Shown piece after piece: positions 1 to 5,385 of a DNA stretch of 6,919 nucleotides. The DNA comes from Balneolaceae bacterium (GTDB lineage Bacteria > Bacteroidota > Rhodothermia > Balneolales > Balneolaceae). The stretch is from positions 1-6,919 of the forward strand of contig PWFZ01000401.1 in the NCBI GenBank assembly GCA_003555185.1, written 5' to 3'. The position numbers and the translations under genes were made by a program. Each line of letters starts with the position of its first letter. Positions within the stretch are counted from its first letter, which is position 1. Below the pieces are notes generated by a model. That model saw only the letters and a program-made list of their open reading frames with translations, ran no database searches and was not told where the DNA came from.

Positions 1-552
1 CGTCCAGCGGATCTTTTGCCCTACATAGGTCCATTAAATAAAGGCTCGAAAGAATTTATTGCTACAGGATTCTCAACGGATGGAATGGTATATGGTACGT
101 TAGCTGCTATGGTAATTTCAGATCAAATAGGAGGGCATGAAAACAGATGGGCAGAACTTTATAACTCTACTCGCCATAACCCCTTAAAATCAGCTCCGAA
201 ATTTATAGAGGAAAATATAAATGTAGCCAAACAGTATATAAATGATTACGGAAATTCTACTCCGGATGCCACAAATTTCAGGCTTGAAGACGTACAGGCA
301 GGGGAGGGCCGAGTGGTGAAGCTGGATGGGAAGAAGCTGGCTGTATACAGGAGTTTGGATGATAAACTAGAGGTTGTATCGGCAGTTTGTCCGCATATGA
401 AAGGTATCGTTCACTGGAATAATGCTGAAAAATCCTGGGACTGCCCGTGTCATGGGAGTAGATTTAAAACAGATGGCGAGGTCATTGAAGGGCCGGCTTT
501 TCGACCACTAAATAAGGCGACACTCAAATTAAAAGATAAACATCAAACATAA
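1..552 (+). CDS. FAD-dependent oxidoreductase with C-terminal Rieske [2Fe-2S] domain (5'-truncated by window edge)
   Basis: The reading frame is open from base 1, so only the last 183 residues are present and the real start lies upstream; the TTG at 16 is internal. Residues 19-45 (FIATGFSTDGMVYGTLAAM...) match the C-terminal FAD-contacting segment of DAO-type oxidoreductases. Residues ~93-180 form a Rieske domain: C130-P-H132 and C148-P-C150-H151-G-S give the Cys2His2 ligands of a [2Fe-2S] cluster, with 15 residues between the boxes. The first box is CPHMKG, so the cysteine that makes the box-to-box disulphide in cytochrome bc1 Rieske proteins is replaced by Gly135. The architecture resembles Bacillus YhfW-like proteins (DAO plus Rieske), which are soluble and of uncertain substrate; the fusion suggests electron transfer between flavin and the cluster. 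Cyanophycinase starts 17 bp downstream. Domain identity is confident; substrate is unknown. Confidence 0.9.
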   Translation, partial: RPADLLPYIGPLNKGSKEFIATGFSTDGMVYGTLAAMVISDQIGGHENRWAELYNSTRHNPLKSAPKFIEENINVAKQYINDYGNSTPDATNFRLEDVQAGEGRVVKLDGKKLAVYRSLDDKLEVVSAVCPHMKGIVHWNNAEKSWDCPCHGSRFKTDGEVIEGPAFRPLNKATLKLKDKHQT

Positions 553-569
553 ATAACTATAGATAATTT

Positions 570-1445
570 ATGATACCCAAAGGTAAATTAGTTCTCATTG
601 GTGGCAGTATAGAAATGGACATCGAGAAGATTGATAAGAGAGATGGAGACACAACTGAAAGAGTGATTCTTCCACAAATCATTGAAATGGCAGGTGGCCC
701 GGAAAGCAGAATTGAACTGATTACCTGTGCAACCAGTATACCGGATAAAGTGTGGGCAGATTACTGCAATATATTTAAAAAGTTAGGGGTCAATAATTTA
801 GGGAATATGTTCATTCAAAATCGTGGAGCAGCAAATGATGGAGAAGAAATACTGCTGAAATTAGAAAAAGCAGATATGATTTTATTTATAGGTGGAGATC
901 AGAAACAGCTTATTGAACATTTAAGAGGTACTAAGTTTCATGAACTAATGCTTCAACGGTATCTGCATGAGGACTTTATCATTGCGGGTACAAGTGCCGG
1001 GGCAATGGCCCTTTCAGACCTAAGTTTATTAGGTGAAAAAAGAGGGACTATTTATGAAAAAAAAGATTTAATCATGGATAAAGGTTTTGGCTTTATTAAC
1101 CAGGTTATAATTGATACTCATTTTATGCAACGTGCACGATTGGAAAGATTGGCAGAAGCTATTGCACTATATCCTGAAAAGCTGGGGATTGGCGTAGGTG
1201 AAGATACTGCTTTGGTAATTTCCGAAGGAAACAATTGTGAAGTTATCGGTTCCGGAAAAGGGATTTTGATTGATGGGAGCCACTTAAAACATCAAATGTC
1301 TGGGGGAAATGGAGAAGATACAGATGATGAGTCAATCCCACTTTTCAATTTAAATGTTCACATTCTGTTTCTGGGAGATAAATATTTTATTCAGGATAGA
1401 AAACCGGAGTCACACCATGAATTACGGCAAAATCAACCCGCCTGA
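570..1445 (+). CDS. cphB: cyanophycinase (peptidase family S51)
   Basis: This 291-residue protein matches the usual ~270-290 residue cyanophycinase length. Cyanophycinase is an exo-acting serine peptidase that cuts cyanophycin (multi-L-arginyl-poly-L-aspartate) into beta-Asp-Arg dipeptides. The nucleophile elbow GTSAGAMA places Ser142; FIGGDQ (106-111) gives Gln111; DTHFMQRARLERL (182-194) gives Asp182 and His184; GVGEDTAL (208-215) gives Glu211. Ser142/His184/Glu211 sit at a constant +10 offset from the Ser132/His174/Glu201 triad known for Synechocystis CphB, as do Gln111 and Asp182, so the active site looks complete. No signal peptide is seen, so the enzyme is cytoplasmic. The ATG at 570 gives the typical MIPKGKLVLIGG start but lacks a clear Shine-Dalgarno. 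The C-terminal ~15 residues are polar and probably disordered. Cyanophycin synthetase is not in this window; a peptidase of the same fold acting on another beta-aspartyl substrate is the alternative. Confidence 0.92.
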   Translation: MIPKGKLVLIGGSIEMDIEKIDKRDGDTTERVILPQIIEMAGGPESRIELITCATSIPDKVWADYCNIFKKLGVNNLGNMFIQNRGAANDGEEILLKLEKADMILFIGGDQKQLIEHLRGTKFHELMLQRYLHEDFIIAGTSAGAMALSDLSLLGEKRGTIYEKKDLIMDKGFGFINQVIIDTHFMQRARLERLAEAIALYPEKLGIGVGEDTALVISEGNNCEVIGSGKGILIDGSHLKHQMSGGNGEDTDDESIPLFNLNVHILFLGDKYFIQDRKPESHHELRQNQPA

Positions 1446-1484
1446 CGGATAGATTAAAAAGTAGAGGTAGTTTTTTAAAAAAAA

Positions 1485-1489
1485 GAGGG
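1485..1489 (+). promoter_or_regulatory. ribosome binding site of ku
   Basis: GAGGG at 1485-1489 lies five bases before the ATG at 1495 and is the clearest Shine-Dalgarno in the window. It sits just after a T6A8 tract (1471-1484) in the 49-bp gap behind cyanophycinase, and supports the start that gives the family-typical Ku N-terminus. Confidence 0.6.
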
Positions 1490-1494
1490 ACTGT

Positions 1495-2301
1495 ATGAGG
1501 TCAATATGGAATGGTTCTTTGAGCTTTGGATTAATAACAATTCCCATAAAATTGTATTCCGCATCCGAAGAGCGGAAGCTCGAACTCGATATGCTTGACA
1601 GCGAAGATCACGCCCGAATTCGATACAAACGGGTGAATGAAAACACAGGAGAAGAAGTGGAGTGGGGTGATATTGTAAAAGGGTATAAACAGAATGATCA
1701 CTATATCATTTTGGAGAAGGAGGATTTCGAAATGGCGAACATGAAGAAATCTAAGACTATTGATATTGAAGCATTTGTTGGAAATGATGAAATAGACGAC
1801 ATTTTGTTTAAAAAACCTTACTTCCTGGAACCGCAAAAGGAAAGTGGAAAAGCCTATAATTTATTGCGTGATGCCCTTAAGAAAACAGACAAAGTTGGGG
1901 TAGCTACATTTGTGATGCGCCAGAAAGAAAATCTGTGTCTGATTGGGGTGTATAAAAATGCCATTATGCTTCATGTGATCCGTTTTCAGGATGAAATTCG
2001 CGACCCTGAAGATTTAAATCTTCCCGAAACAAAAGTGAAGAAAAAAGAGGTGGATATGGCGCTCTCTTTAATTGAACAGTACACCGAAACGTTTGAGCAT
2101 GATAAATATAAGGATGTCTACACAGATCAGTTGATGGAGGTAATTGAAGCCAAATCGTCCGGCAAAAAGACAAAGATTGAAGATGTTAAATCTGAGCCGA
2201 CTGAAGCGAAAGACCTGATGAAACAGCTTCAAGCCAGCCTGTCCAAAAAGAAGAATGAAAATGGCAACGGCAGGAAAAAGAAGAAAAAGGCAAAAGCTTA
2301 A
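1495..2301 (+). CDS. ku: non-homologous end-joining protein Ku
   Basis: Bacterial Ku homodimers form a ring on double-strand DNA ends and recruit LigD. The 268-residue product has the usual length. It begins with the canonical MRSIWNGSLSFGLITIPIKLYSA; residues 39-64 (HARIRYKRVNENTGEEVEW.DIVKGYK) and the 105-165 segment (FKKPYFLEP...AYNLLRDAL...VGVATFVMR...HVIRF) are typical of the Ku core beta-barrel and bridge. The conserved C-terminal DLMKQLQASL (240-249) is followed by a lysine-rich tail (KKKNENGNGRKKKKKAKA), the type of basic extension that in other bacterial Ku proteins adds DNA binding. The ATG at 1495 is supported by AGAGGG (1484-1489) five bases upstream and by the family N-terminus. 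It lies 49 bp after cyanophycinase, so it may share that transcript. Its functional partner ligD follows after a repeat-rich gap. Confidence 0.97.
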   Translation: MRSIWNGSLSFGLITIPIKLYSASEERKLELDMLDSEDHARIRYKRVNENTGEEVEWGDIVKGYKQNDHYIILEKEDFEMANMKKSKTIDIEAFVGNDEIDDILFKKPYFLEPQKESGKAYNLLRDALKKTDKVGVATFVMRQKENLCLIGVYKNAIMLHVIRFQDEIRDPEDLNLPETKVKKKEVDMALSLIEQYTETFEHDKYKDVYTDQLMEVIEAKSSGKKTKIEDVKSEPTEAKDLMKQLQASLSKKKNENGNGRKKKKKAKA

Positions 2302-2308
2302 AATCTTG

Positions 2309-2329
2309 CCCCGTTGCTCTGCACCGGGG
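2309..2329. repeat. short hairpin just after ku stop
   Basis: CCCCG (2309-2313) pairs with CGGGG (2325-2329) around an 11-base loop, eight bases after the ku stop codon. No T-tract follows, so it is not a clear intrinsic terminator, but its position suits a transcript 3' end. Its right arm overlaps the outer part of the next inverted repeat, so the two folds are mutually exclusive. Confidence 0.4.
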
Positions 2330-2360
2330 TGGAGATGGGCAGCTGAGCTGCCATTTCACC
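2328..2360. repeat. long imperfect inverted repeat with GGCAGCT/AGCTGCC core
   Basis: The core GGCAGCT (2338-2344) and AGCTGCC (2346-2352) is a perfect palindrome around one base. The pairing extends outward as GAGAT (2332-2336) with ATTTC (2353-2357), using one G.T pair and a bulged G2337, then GGT (2328-2330) with ACC (2358-2360) and a bulged G2331. About 15 base pairs form in total. It directly abuts the next hairpin at 2361. Confidence 0.6.
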
Positions 2361-2379
2361 TCCGTAGCGGAGCTACGGA
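2361..2379. repeat. perfect 8-bp hairpin TCCGTAGC/GCTACGGA
   Basis: TCCGTAGC (2361-2368) and GCTACGGA (2372-2379) are perfect reverse complements separated by GGA. It starts on the base after the preceding inverted repeat ends, which is a REP/BIME-like tandem palindrome layout. There is no T-run after it. Confidence 0.65.
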
Positions 2380-2384
2380 AATAG

Positions 2385-2531
2385 GGTGAGTCAAAAGGCG
2401 TCATCCCGTCCCGAAATCCTTCGGGACGGGATCTCGATTCGTTAATATAGCTGGGAGATATCGCTCCGCGTTCAAAAAATGAGCGGATCGGGGTCCGGTA
2501 TGACTCCTATTCCACGCCTTTTAGTCACACC
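2385..2531. other. structured ~147-bp element with imperfect terminal inverted repeats (MITE-like or structured RNA candidate)
   Basis: The left end GGTGAGTCAAAAGGCGT (2385-2401) is inverted at the right end as ACGCCTTTTAGTCACACC (2514-2531): nine bases (AAAAGGCGT/ACGCCTTTT) are perfect and the outer GGTG/CACC also pairs. Inside are three hairpins: a perfect 13-bp stem at 2403-2432; a bulged stem at 2460-2488 built on CGCTC (2462-2466) with GAGCG (2481-2485); and GGGGTC (2490-2495) with GACTCC (2502-2507), one G.T pair. Together they would draw as a three-branched fold closed by the terminal repeats. The segment has no convincing coding frame and is visibly G+C-richer than the genes around it. 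It may be a small non-autonomous mobile element, a REP-type repeat cluster or a transcribed structured leader of ligD; no clear target-site duplication was found. Confidence 0.45.
2403..2432. repeat. perfect 13-bp inverted repeat
   Basis: ATCCCGTCCCGAA (2403-2415) and TTCGGGACGGGAT (2420-2432) are exact reverse complements around the four-base loop ATCC. This is the strongest hairpin in the ku-ligD gap. No T-tract follows, so it is more like a REP-type palindrome than an intrinsic terminator, though it could still stop or stabilise the ku transcript. Confidence 0.8.
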
Positions 2532-2534
2532 GCC

Positions 2535-2547
2535 CCCCGAGCCGGGG
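2535..2547. repeat. small CCCCG/CGGGG hairpin ahead of ligD
   Basis: CCCCG (2535-2539) and CGGGG (2543-2547) surround AGC. It lies about 38 bases before the chosen ligD ATG, and repeats the same five-base arm pair as the hairpin at 2309-2329 after ku. In the ligD mRNA leader it would sit upstream of the ribosome binding site. Confidence 0.4.
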
Positions 2548-2572
2548 TCTCCTGAAAATTGGTAATTTCACT

Positions 2573-2578
2573 GGAAAG
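2573..2578 (+). promoter_or_regulatory. ribosome binding site deciding the ligD start
   Basis: GGAAAG at 2573-2578 is seven bases before ATG 2586. The longer frame from TTG 2559 has no comparable purine-rich site and would add nine residues that do not resemble LigD N-termini, so ATG 2586 is preferred. Confidence 0.55.
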
Positions 2579-2585
2579 AAACTCC

Positions 2586-5066
2586 ATGACCCTCACCGAA
2601 TATCAAAAAAAAAGAGATTTCAGGTCCACTCCTGAGCCGGATGGAAAAACCGGCAAGGATAAACCTGAGTTACGATTTGTAATTCAGCGACATGATGCCC
2701 GGCGCCTGCATTATGATCTGCGCCTAGAAATGGATGGCGTGTTAAAAAGCTGGGCTATACCAAAAGGACCATCTATGAATCCTCAAGATAAACGGCTTGC
2801 TATCCATACAGAAGATCATCCCGTGGAGTATCTTGATTTTGAGGGCATAATCCCGAAAGGAAACTATGGTGCCGGAGAGATGAGAATTTGGGATGAGGGA
2901 ACCTATATCGCTACTTCATCGAATAATAAAGAGAGTGATCTGATTGAGCAGGTAAAAAACGGCAGTCTTAAAATTGAATTTTCGGGCGAAAAACTGAAGG
3001 GGAAATTCGCTCTTTTTTCTATGGATAAAGAGGACCAATGGCTGCTGGTAAAAAAAGATGACGAGTATGCTGTGGATCGGGAATATGATGCAGAAGATTT
3101 TACAAATGAAATCAGCTCCGGTGAATCAGACGCTGCAGAAGAGCTTGATATAAACGAGCTCATAAAGCCGATGCTTGCCAAAAAAGCGACTAAAATATTT
3201 GAAGATCCGGATTGGGTTTTTGAATTGAAATGGGACGGATACAGAGCTATTGCAAATATTAGTAAGGAAGAGGTGAAATTGTATTCACGAAATGGACACT
3301 CATTCAATGAAAAATTTTCTCCGGTTGTAAAAGCCCTTGACACCATTAAGCATGATGCCATTCTGGATGGAGAGATTGTGCTGCTTGATAAAAATGGAAA
3401 ACCTGTATTTCAAAACTTGCAAAATTACTCACCGGAGGATAAAGGGGAGCTTGTTTATTATGTGTTTGACCTGTTGCACCTTAATGGCCACAGTACAATG
3501 GAGTTACCGTTAATAAACAGGAAAAGCCTGATTGAAGATGTGTTAGGGGATGTGCCCGGAATAAAATATAGCGAGCATATTGAAGAGGACGCCACTGTAT
3601 TTTATGATGAAGCCATTGAGAGAGGAATGGAAGGGGTGATTGCAAAAAAAGCATCATCAAAATATTTTCCGGGAAGCCGGTCAGACAGCTGGCTGAAAAT
3701 AAAATCTCAGGAGAGACAGGAAGCGCTGATTTGTGGATATACTGAAGGGAAAAGAGCTTTTGGATCTTTGATTTTAGGCGTTTATGAAAATGATAAACTT
3801 ATCTATATAGGAAATTGTGGGACGGGGTTTGGTGAGGATATGCAGAAAGAAATTCTTGAAAAGCTGAAACCTTTAGAAATTGAAAAGAAACCATTTAAAG
3901 AAAAAGTTAACCTAAAAGGACGAGAGCCGAACTGGGTAAAGCCTGAGATAATATGTGAAGTGGTTTTTTCTGAATGGACAGATTCCGGTTCCATGAGGCA
4001 TCCGGTTTTTAAAGGTCTTCGATCAGATAAAAAACCAAAAGAAATTACAAAGGAGGAAGAGGTTATGGCACCGACAGAGAAGTCCTCAAAATCGAAGAAA
4101 AAGAAGAAGAAATCTTCAGGCAAAAAGTCGAAGTCCGGGAGTGACAAACAGGCTGATAATACGTTAGACATTGATGGTATATTGGTCTCTGTGACAAATC
4201 TGGATAAAGTGTTTTGGCCTGATGAAGGATATACAAAATTCGATCTGATTAATTACTATATAAAAGTATCGGATGTAATCATGCCTTACCTGATTGACCG
4301 GCCGCAAAATTTAAACCGTCATCCTAATGGAATTGACGAGAAAGGATTCTATCAAAAAGACAGCGGGTCGATGCTGCCGGATTGGGTTGAATCGGTTACT
4401 ATCTACTCGGAATCATCCCAAAAAGACATTGAGTACATGCTATGCCAAAATACCGCCGCGCTGGCTTATATGGCAAATTTGGGGTGTATTGAAATTAACC
4501 CATGGAGCTCTAAAACAAAATCACTGGACTACCCGGATTATACGGTGATTGATATTGACCCCTCAGAGAAAACAACGTTTGAGGATGTTATTGAAGTGAC
4601 ACAGGCCGCAAAAGAAGTGCTCGATCTGGCTAAAATAGAGGGGTATTGTAAAACATCGGGGTCGAGTGGGATGCATATTTACCTGCCAATGAATTCGGAG
4701 TATACCTACAGTGAAGCCAGGGATTTCACAAAGCTACTGTGCTATTATATCAAAGATATGTTGCCTGACCTTACGACAATGGAGAGAACCATCAGAAAAC
4801 GTAAAGGGAAAATTTATCTCGATTATCTGCAAAATCGATCCGGCCAAACTCTGGCGGCTCCTTACTGCGTAAGGCCGAGAAAAGGCGCAACGGTTTCAGC
4901 GCCTTTGAAATGGAGTGAAGTTAAAAAAGGATTGGATATGAATGATTTTACGATCAAAACCATGCCTGACAGAATTAAATCGATGGACGATCCTTTCAAA
5001 AAAGTATTGGGAAAAGGAGTGGATATTGAAAAAACCCTGAAGGTTTTGGGCGAGAAAAAGGAGTGA
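2586..5066 (+). CDS. ligD: ATP-dependent DNA ligase D (phosphoesterase-ligase-polymerase)
   Basis: LigD is the Ku partner that trims 3' ends, adds nucleotides and seals breaks in bacterial NHEJ. The 826-residue product has all three domains. The N-terminal 3'-phosphoesterase (~1-165) carries RHDARRLHYDLRLE with His36, His42, Asp44 and, in EDHPVEY, His78, matching the Pseudomonas LigD metal ligands at a constant -6 offset. The ligase domain (~190-485) has motif I KWDGYR with adenylated Lys215, YVFDLLHL (292-299), EGVIAK (349-354) and DSWLKIK (367-373), then an OB-fold. The primase-like polymerase domain (~527-826) has VIDID (Asp656, Asp658), SGSSGMH (His697) and YLDYLQN (Asp746). A Lys/Ser-rich linker (~499-520) joins ligase and polymerase. 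The order PE-Lig-Pol differs from Mycobacterium (Pol-PE-Lig). ATG 2586 gives the typical MTLTEYQKKRDF start. It is the last + strand gene, converging with GH130. Confidence 0.96.
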   Translation: MTLTEYQKKRDFRSTPEPDGKTGKDKPELRFVIQRHDARRLHYDLRLEMDGVLKSWAIPKGPSMNPQDKRLAIHTEDHPVEYLDFEGIIPKGNYGAGEMRIWDEGTYIATSSNNKESDLIEQVKNGSLKIEFSGEKLKGKFALFSMDKEDQWLLVKKDDEYAVDREYDAEDFTNEISSGESDAAEELDINELIKPMLAKKATKIFEDPDWVFELKWDGYRAIANISKEEVKLYSRNGHSFNEKFSPVVKALDTIKHDAILDGEIVLLDKNGKPVFQNLQNYSPEDKGELVYYVFDLLHLNGHSTMELPLINRKSLIEDVLGDVPGIKYSEHIEEDATVFYDEAIERGMEGVIAKKASSKYFPGSRSDSWLKIKSQERQEALICGYTEGKRAFGSLILGVYENDKLIYIGNCGTGFGEDMQKEILEKLKPLEIEKKPFKEKVNLKGREPNWVKPEIICEVVFSEWTDSGSMRHPVFKGLRSDKKPKEITKEEEVMAPTEKSSKSKKKKKKSSGKKSKSGSDKQADNTLDIDGILVSVTNLDKVFWPDEGYTKFDLINYYIKVSDVIMPYLIDRPQNLNRHPNGIDEKGFYQKDSGSMLPDWVESVTIYSESSQKDIEYMLCQNTAALAYMANLGCIEINPWSSKTKSLDYPDYTVIDIDPSEKTTFEDVIEVTQAAKEVLDLAKIEGYCKTSGSSGMHIYLPMNSEYTYSEARDFTKLLCYYIKDMLPDLTTMERTIRKRKGKIYLDYLQNRSGQTLAAPYCVRPRKGATVSAPLKWSEVKKGLDMNDFTIKTMPDRIKSMDDPFKKVLGKGVDIEKTLKVLGEKKE

Positions 5067-5112
5067 GTTTTTTTAAAAAGTCCAGGTACCCTCTTTGGAG
5101 GCTGTGAAATAA

Positions 5113-5170
5113 TGCCACTGAGACACAGAAAAACACAGAATATTCAGTGCCTTTCTGTGTCTCAGTGGCA
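5113..5170. repeat. perfect 19-bp inverted repeat with palindromic loop
   Basis: TGCCACTGAGACACAGAAA (5113-5131) is the exact reverse complement of 5152-5170. The 20-base loop contains a second imperfect palindrome, CACAGAATATTCAGTG (5134-5149), with GAATATTC at its centre. The arm carries the ACACAGAA motif, repeated in the loop. On the minus strand it would translate as ATETQKGTE...FCVSVA, resembling a repeat often mis-annotated as short hypothetical proteins in many bacterial genomes (recalled, not searched). Lying between convergent genes, it could act as a bidirectional terminator, although no T-run follows either arm. Confidence 0.85.
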
Positions 5171-5238
5171 ATAAAGCATGTTTGAATACATAGTATATTG
5201 TTGAGTATTATTTTTCTCACAGTTTCTTTGAAGGAGGA

Positions 5239-5259
5239 AGATCCCGTTTTCCGGGATCT
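5239..5259. repeat. 8-bp hairpin AGATCCCG/CGGGATCT
   Basis: AGATCCCG (5239-5246) and CGGGATCT (5252-5259) are exact reverse complements around TTTTC. The 9-mer CTGGGAGAT (5258-5266) overlaps its right edge; the same 9-mer occurs at 2451-2459, downstream of the ATCCCG hairpin in the ku-ligD gap, suggesting the two are related repeats. Confidence 0.55.
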
Positions 5260-5340
5260 GGGAGATGACCGATAGGCTTTGAGCAAGTGAATAAACAATG
5301 ATGAGTGAAGTTACTGCAAATCATCCCCCTTTCTTTTCAG

Positions 5341-5362
5341 ACCTGTGACATCCTTTACAGGT
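5341..5362. terminator. possible weak terminator hairpin downstream of GH130
   Basis: ACCTGT (5341-5346) pairs with ACAGGT (5357-5362) around a 10-base loop, 24 bases past the GH130 stop on the minus strand. Neither strand has a convincing T-run after it, so the terminator reading is tentative. Confidence 0.3.
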
Positions 5363-5385
5363 GTTCTGGAACATGGTTTTCACTT

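Larger units (their letters stand above)
5067..5385. other. non-coding gap between convergent ligD and GH130 genes
   Basis: This 319-bp stretch contains a T7A5 tract just after the ligD stop, a perfect 19-bp inverted repeat (5113-5170), an 8-bp hairpin (5239-5259) and a 6-bp hairpin (5341-5362). I see no supported gene. The 100-codon minus-strand open frame covering 4996-5298 overlaps the ligD end and is explained by the repeat. Both flanking genes point into this region, so it must hold the transcript ends of both. Confidence 0.7.

Noticed and set aside
1471..1484. T6A8 tract between cyanophycinase and ku as an intrinsic terminator
   Set aside because: There is no G+C-rich stem before the T-run; A/T tracts like this are common in this AT-rich sequence.
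2186..2404. 72-codon minus-strand open frame over the ku 3' end and the first hairpins
   Set aside because: Overlaps ku and the palindromes, resembles no protein family, and has no ribosome binding site.
2302..2558. CRISPR array or tRNA gene in the hairpin-rich gap
   Set aside because: There are no regularly spaced direct repeats, and the branched fold lacks tRNA-conserved bases and arm lengths.
2559..2585. TTG at 2559 as the ligD start, adding nine residues
   Set aside because: No ribosome binding site precedes it, the extra residues do not look like LigD, and GGAAAG is well spaced before ATG 2586.
2903..4171. Antisense open frames inside ligD (2903-3361 and 3803-4171)
   Set aside because: Ser/Phe-rich low-complexity translations are mirror images of Lys/Glu-rich ligD coding sequence; no family resemblance.
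4996..5298. 100-codon open frame on the minus strand across the ligD 3' end
   Set aside because: It overlaps ligD and its recognisable stretch (ATETQKGTE...FCVSVA) is only the translation of the 19-bp inverted repeat.
5362..5373. TGTTC-TG-GAACA palindrome as a LexA-type operator
   Set aside because: It is at the 3' ends of two convergent genes, not near a promoter, and is short enough to be chance.
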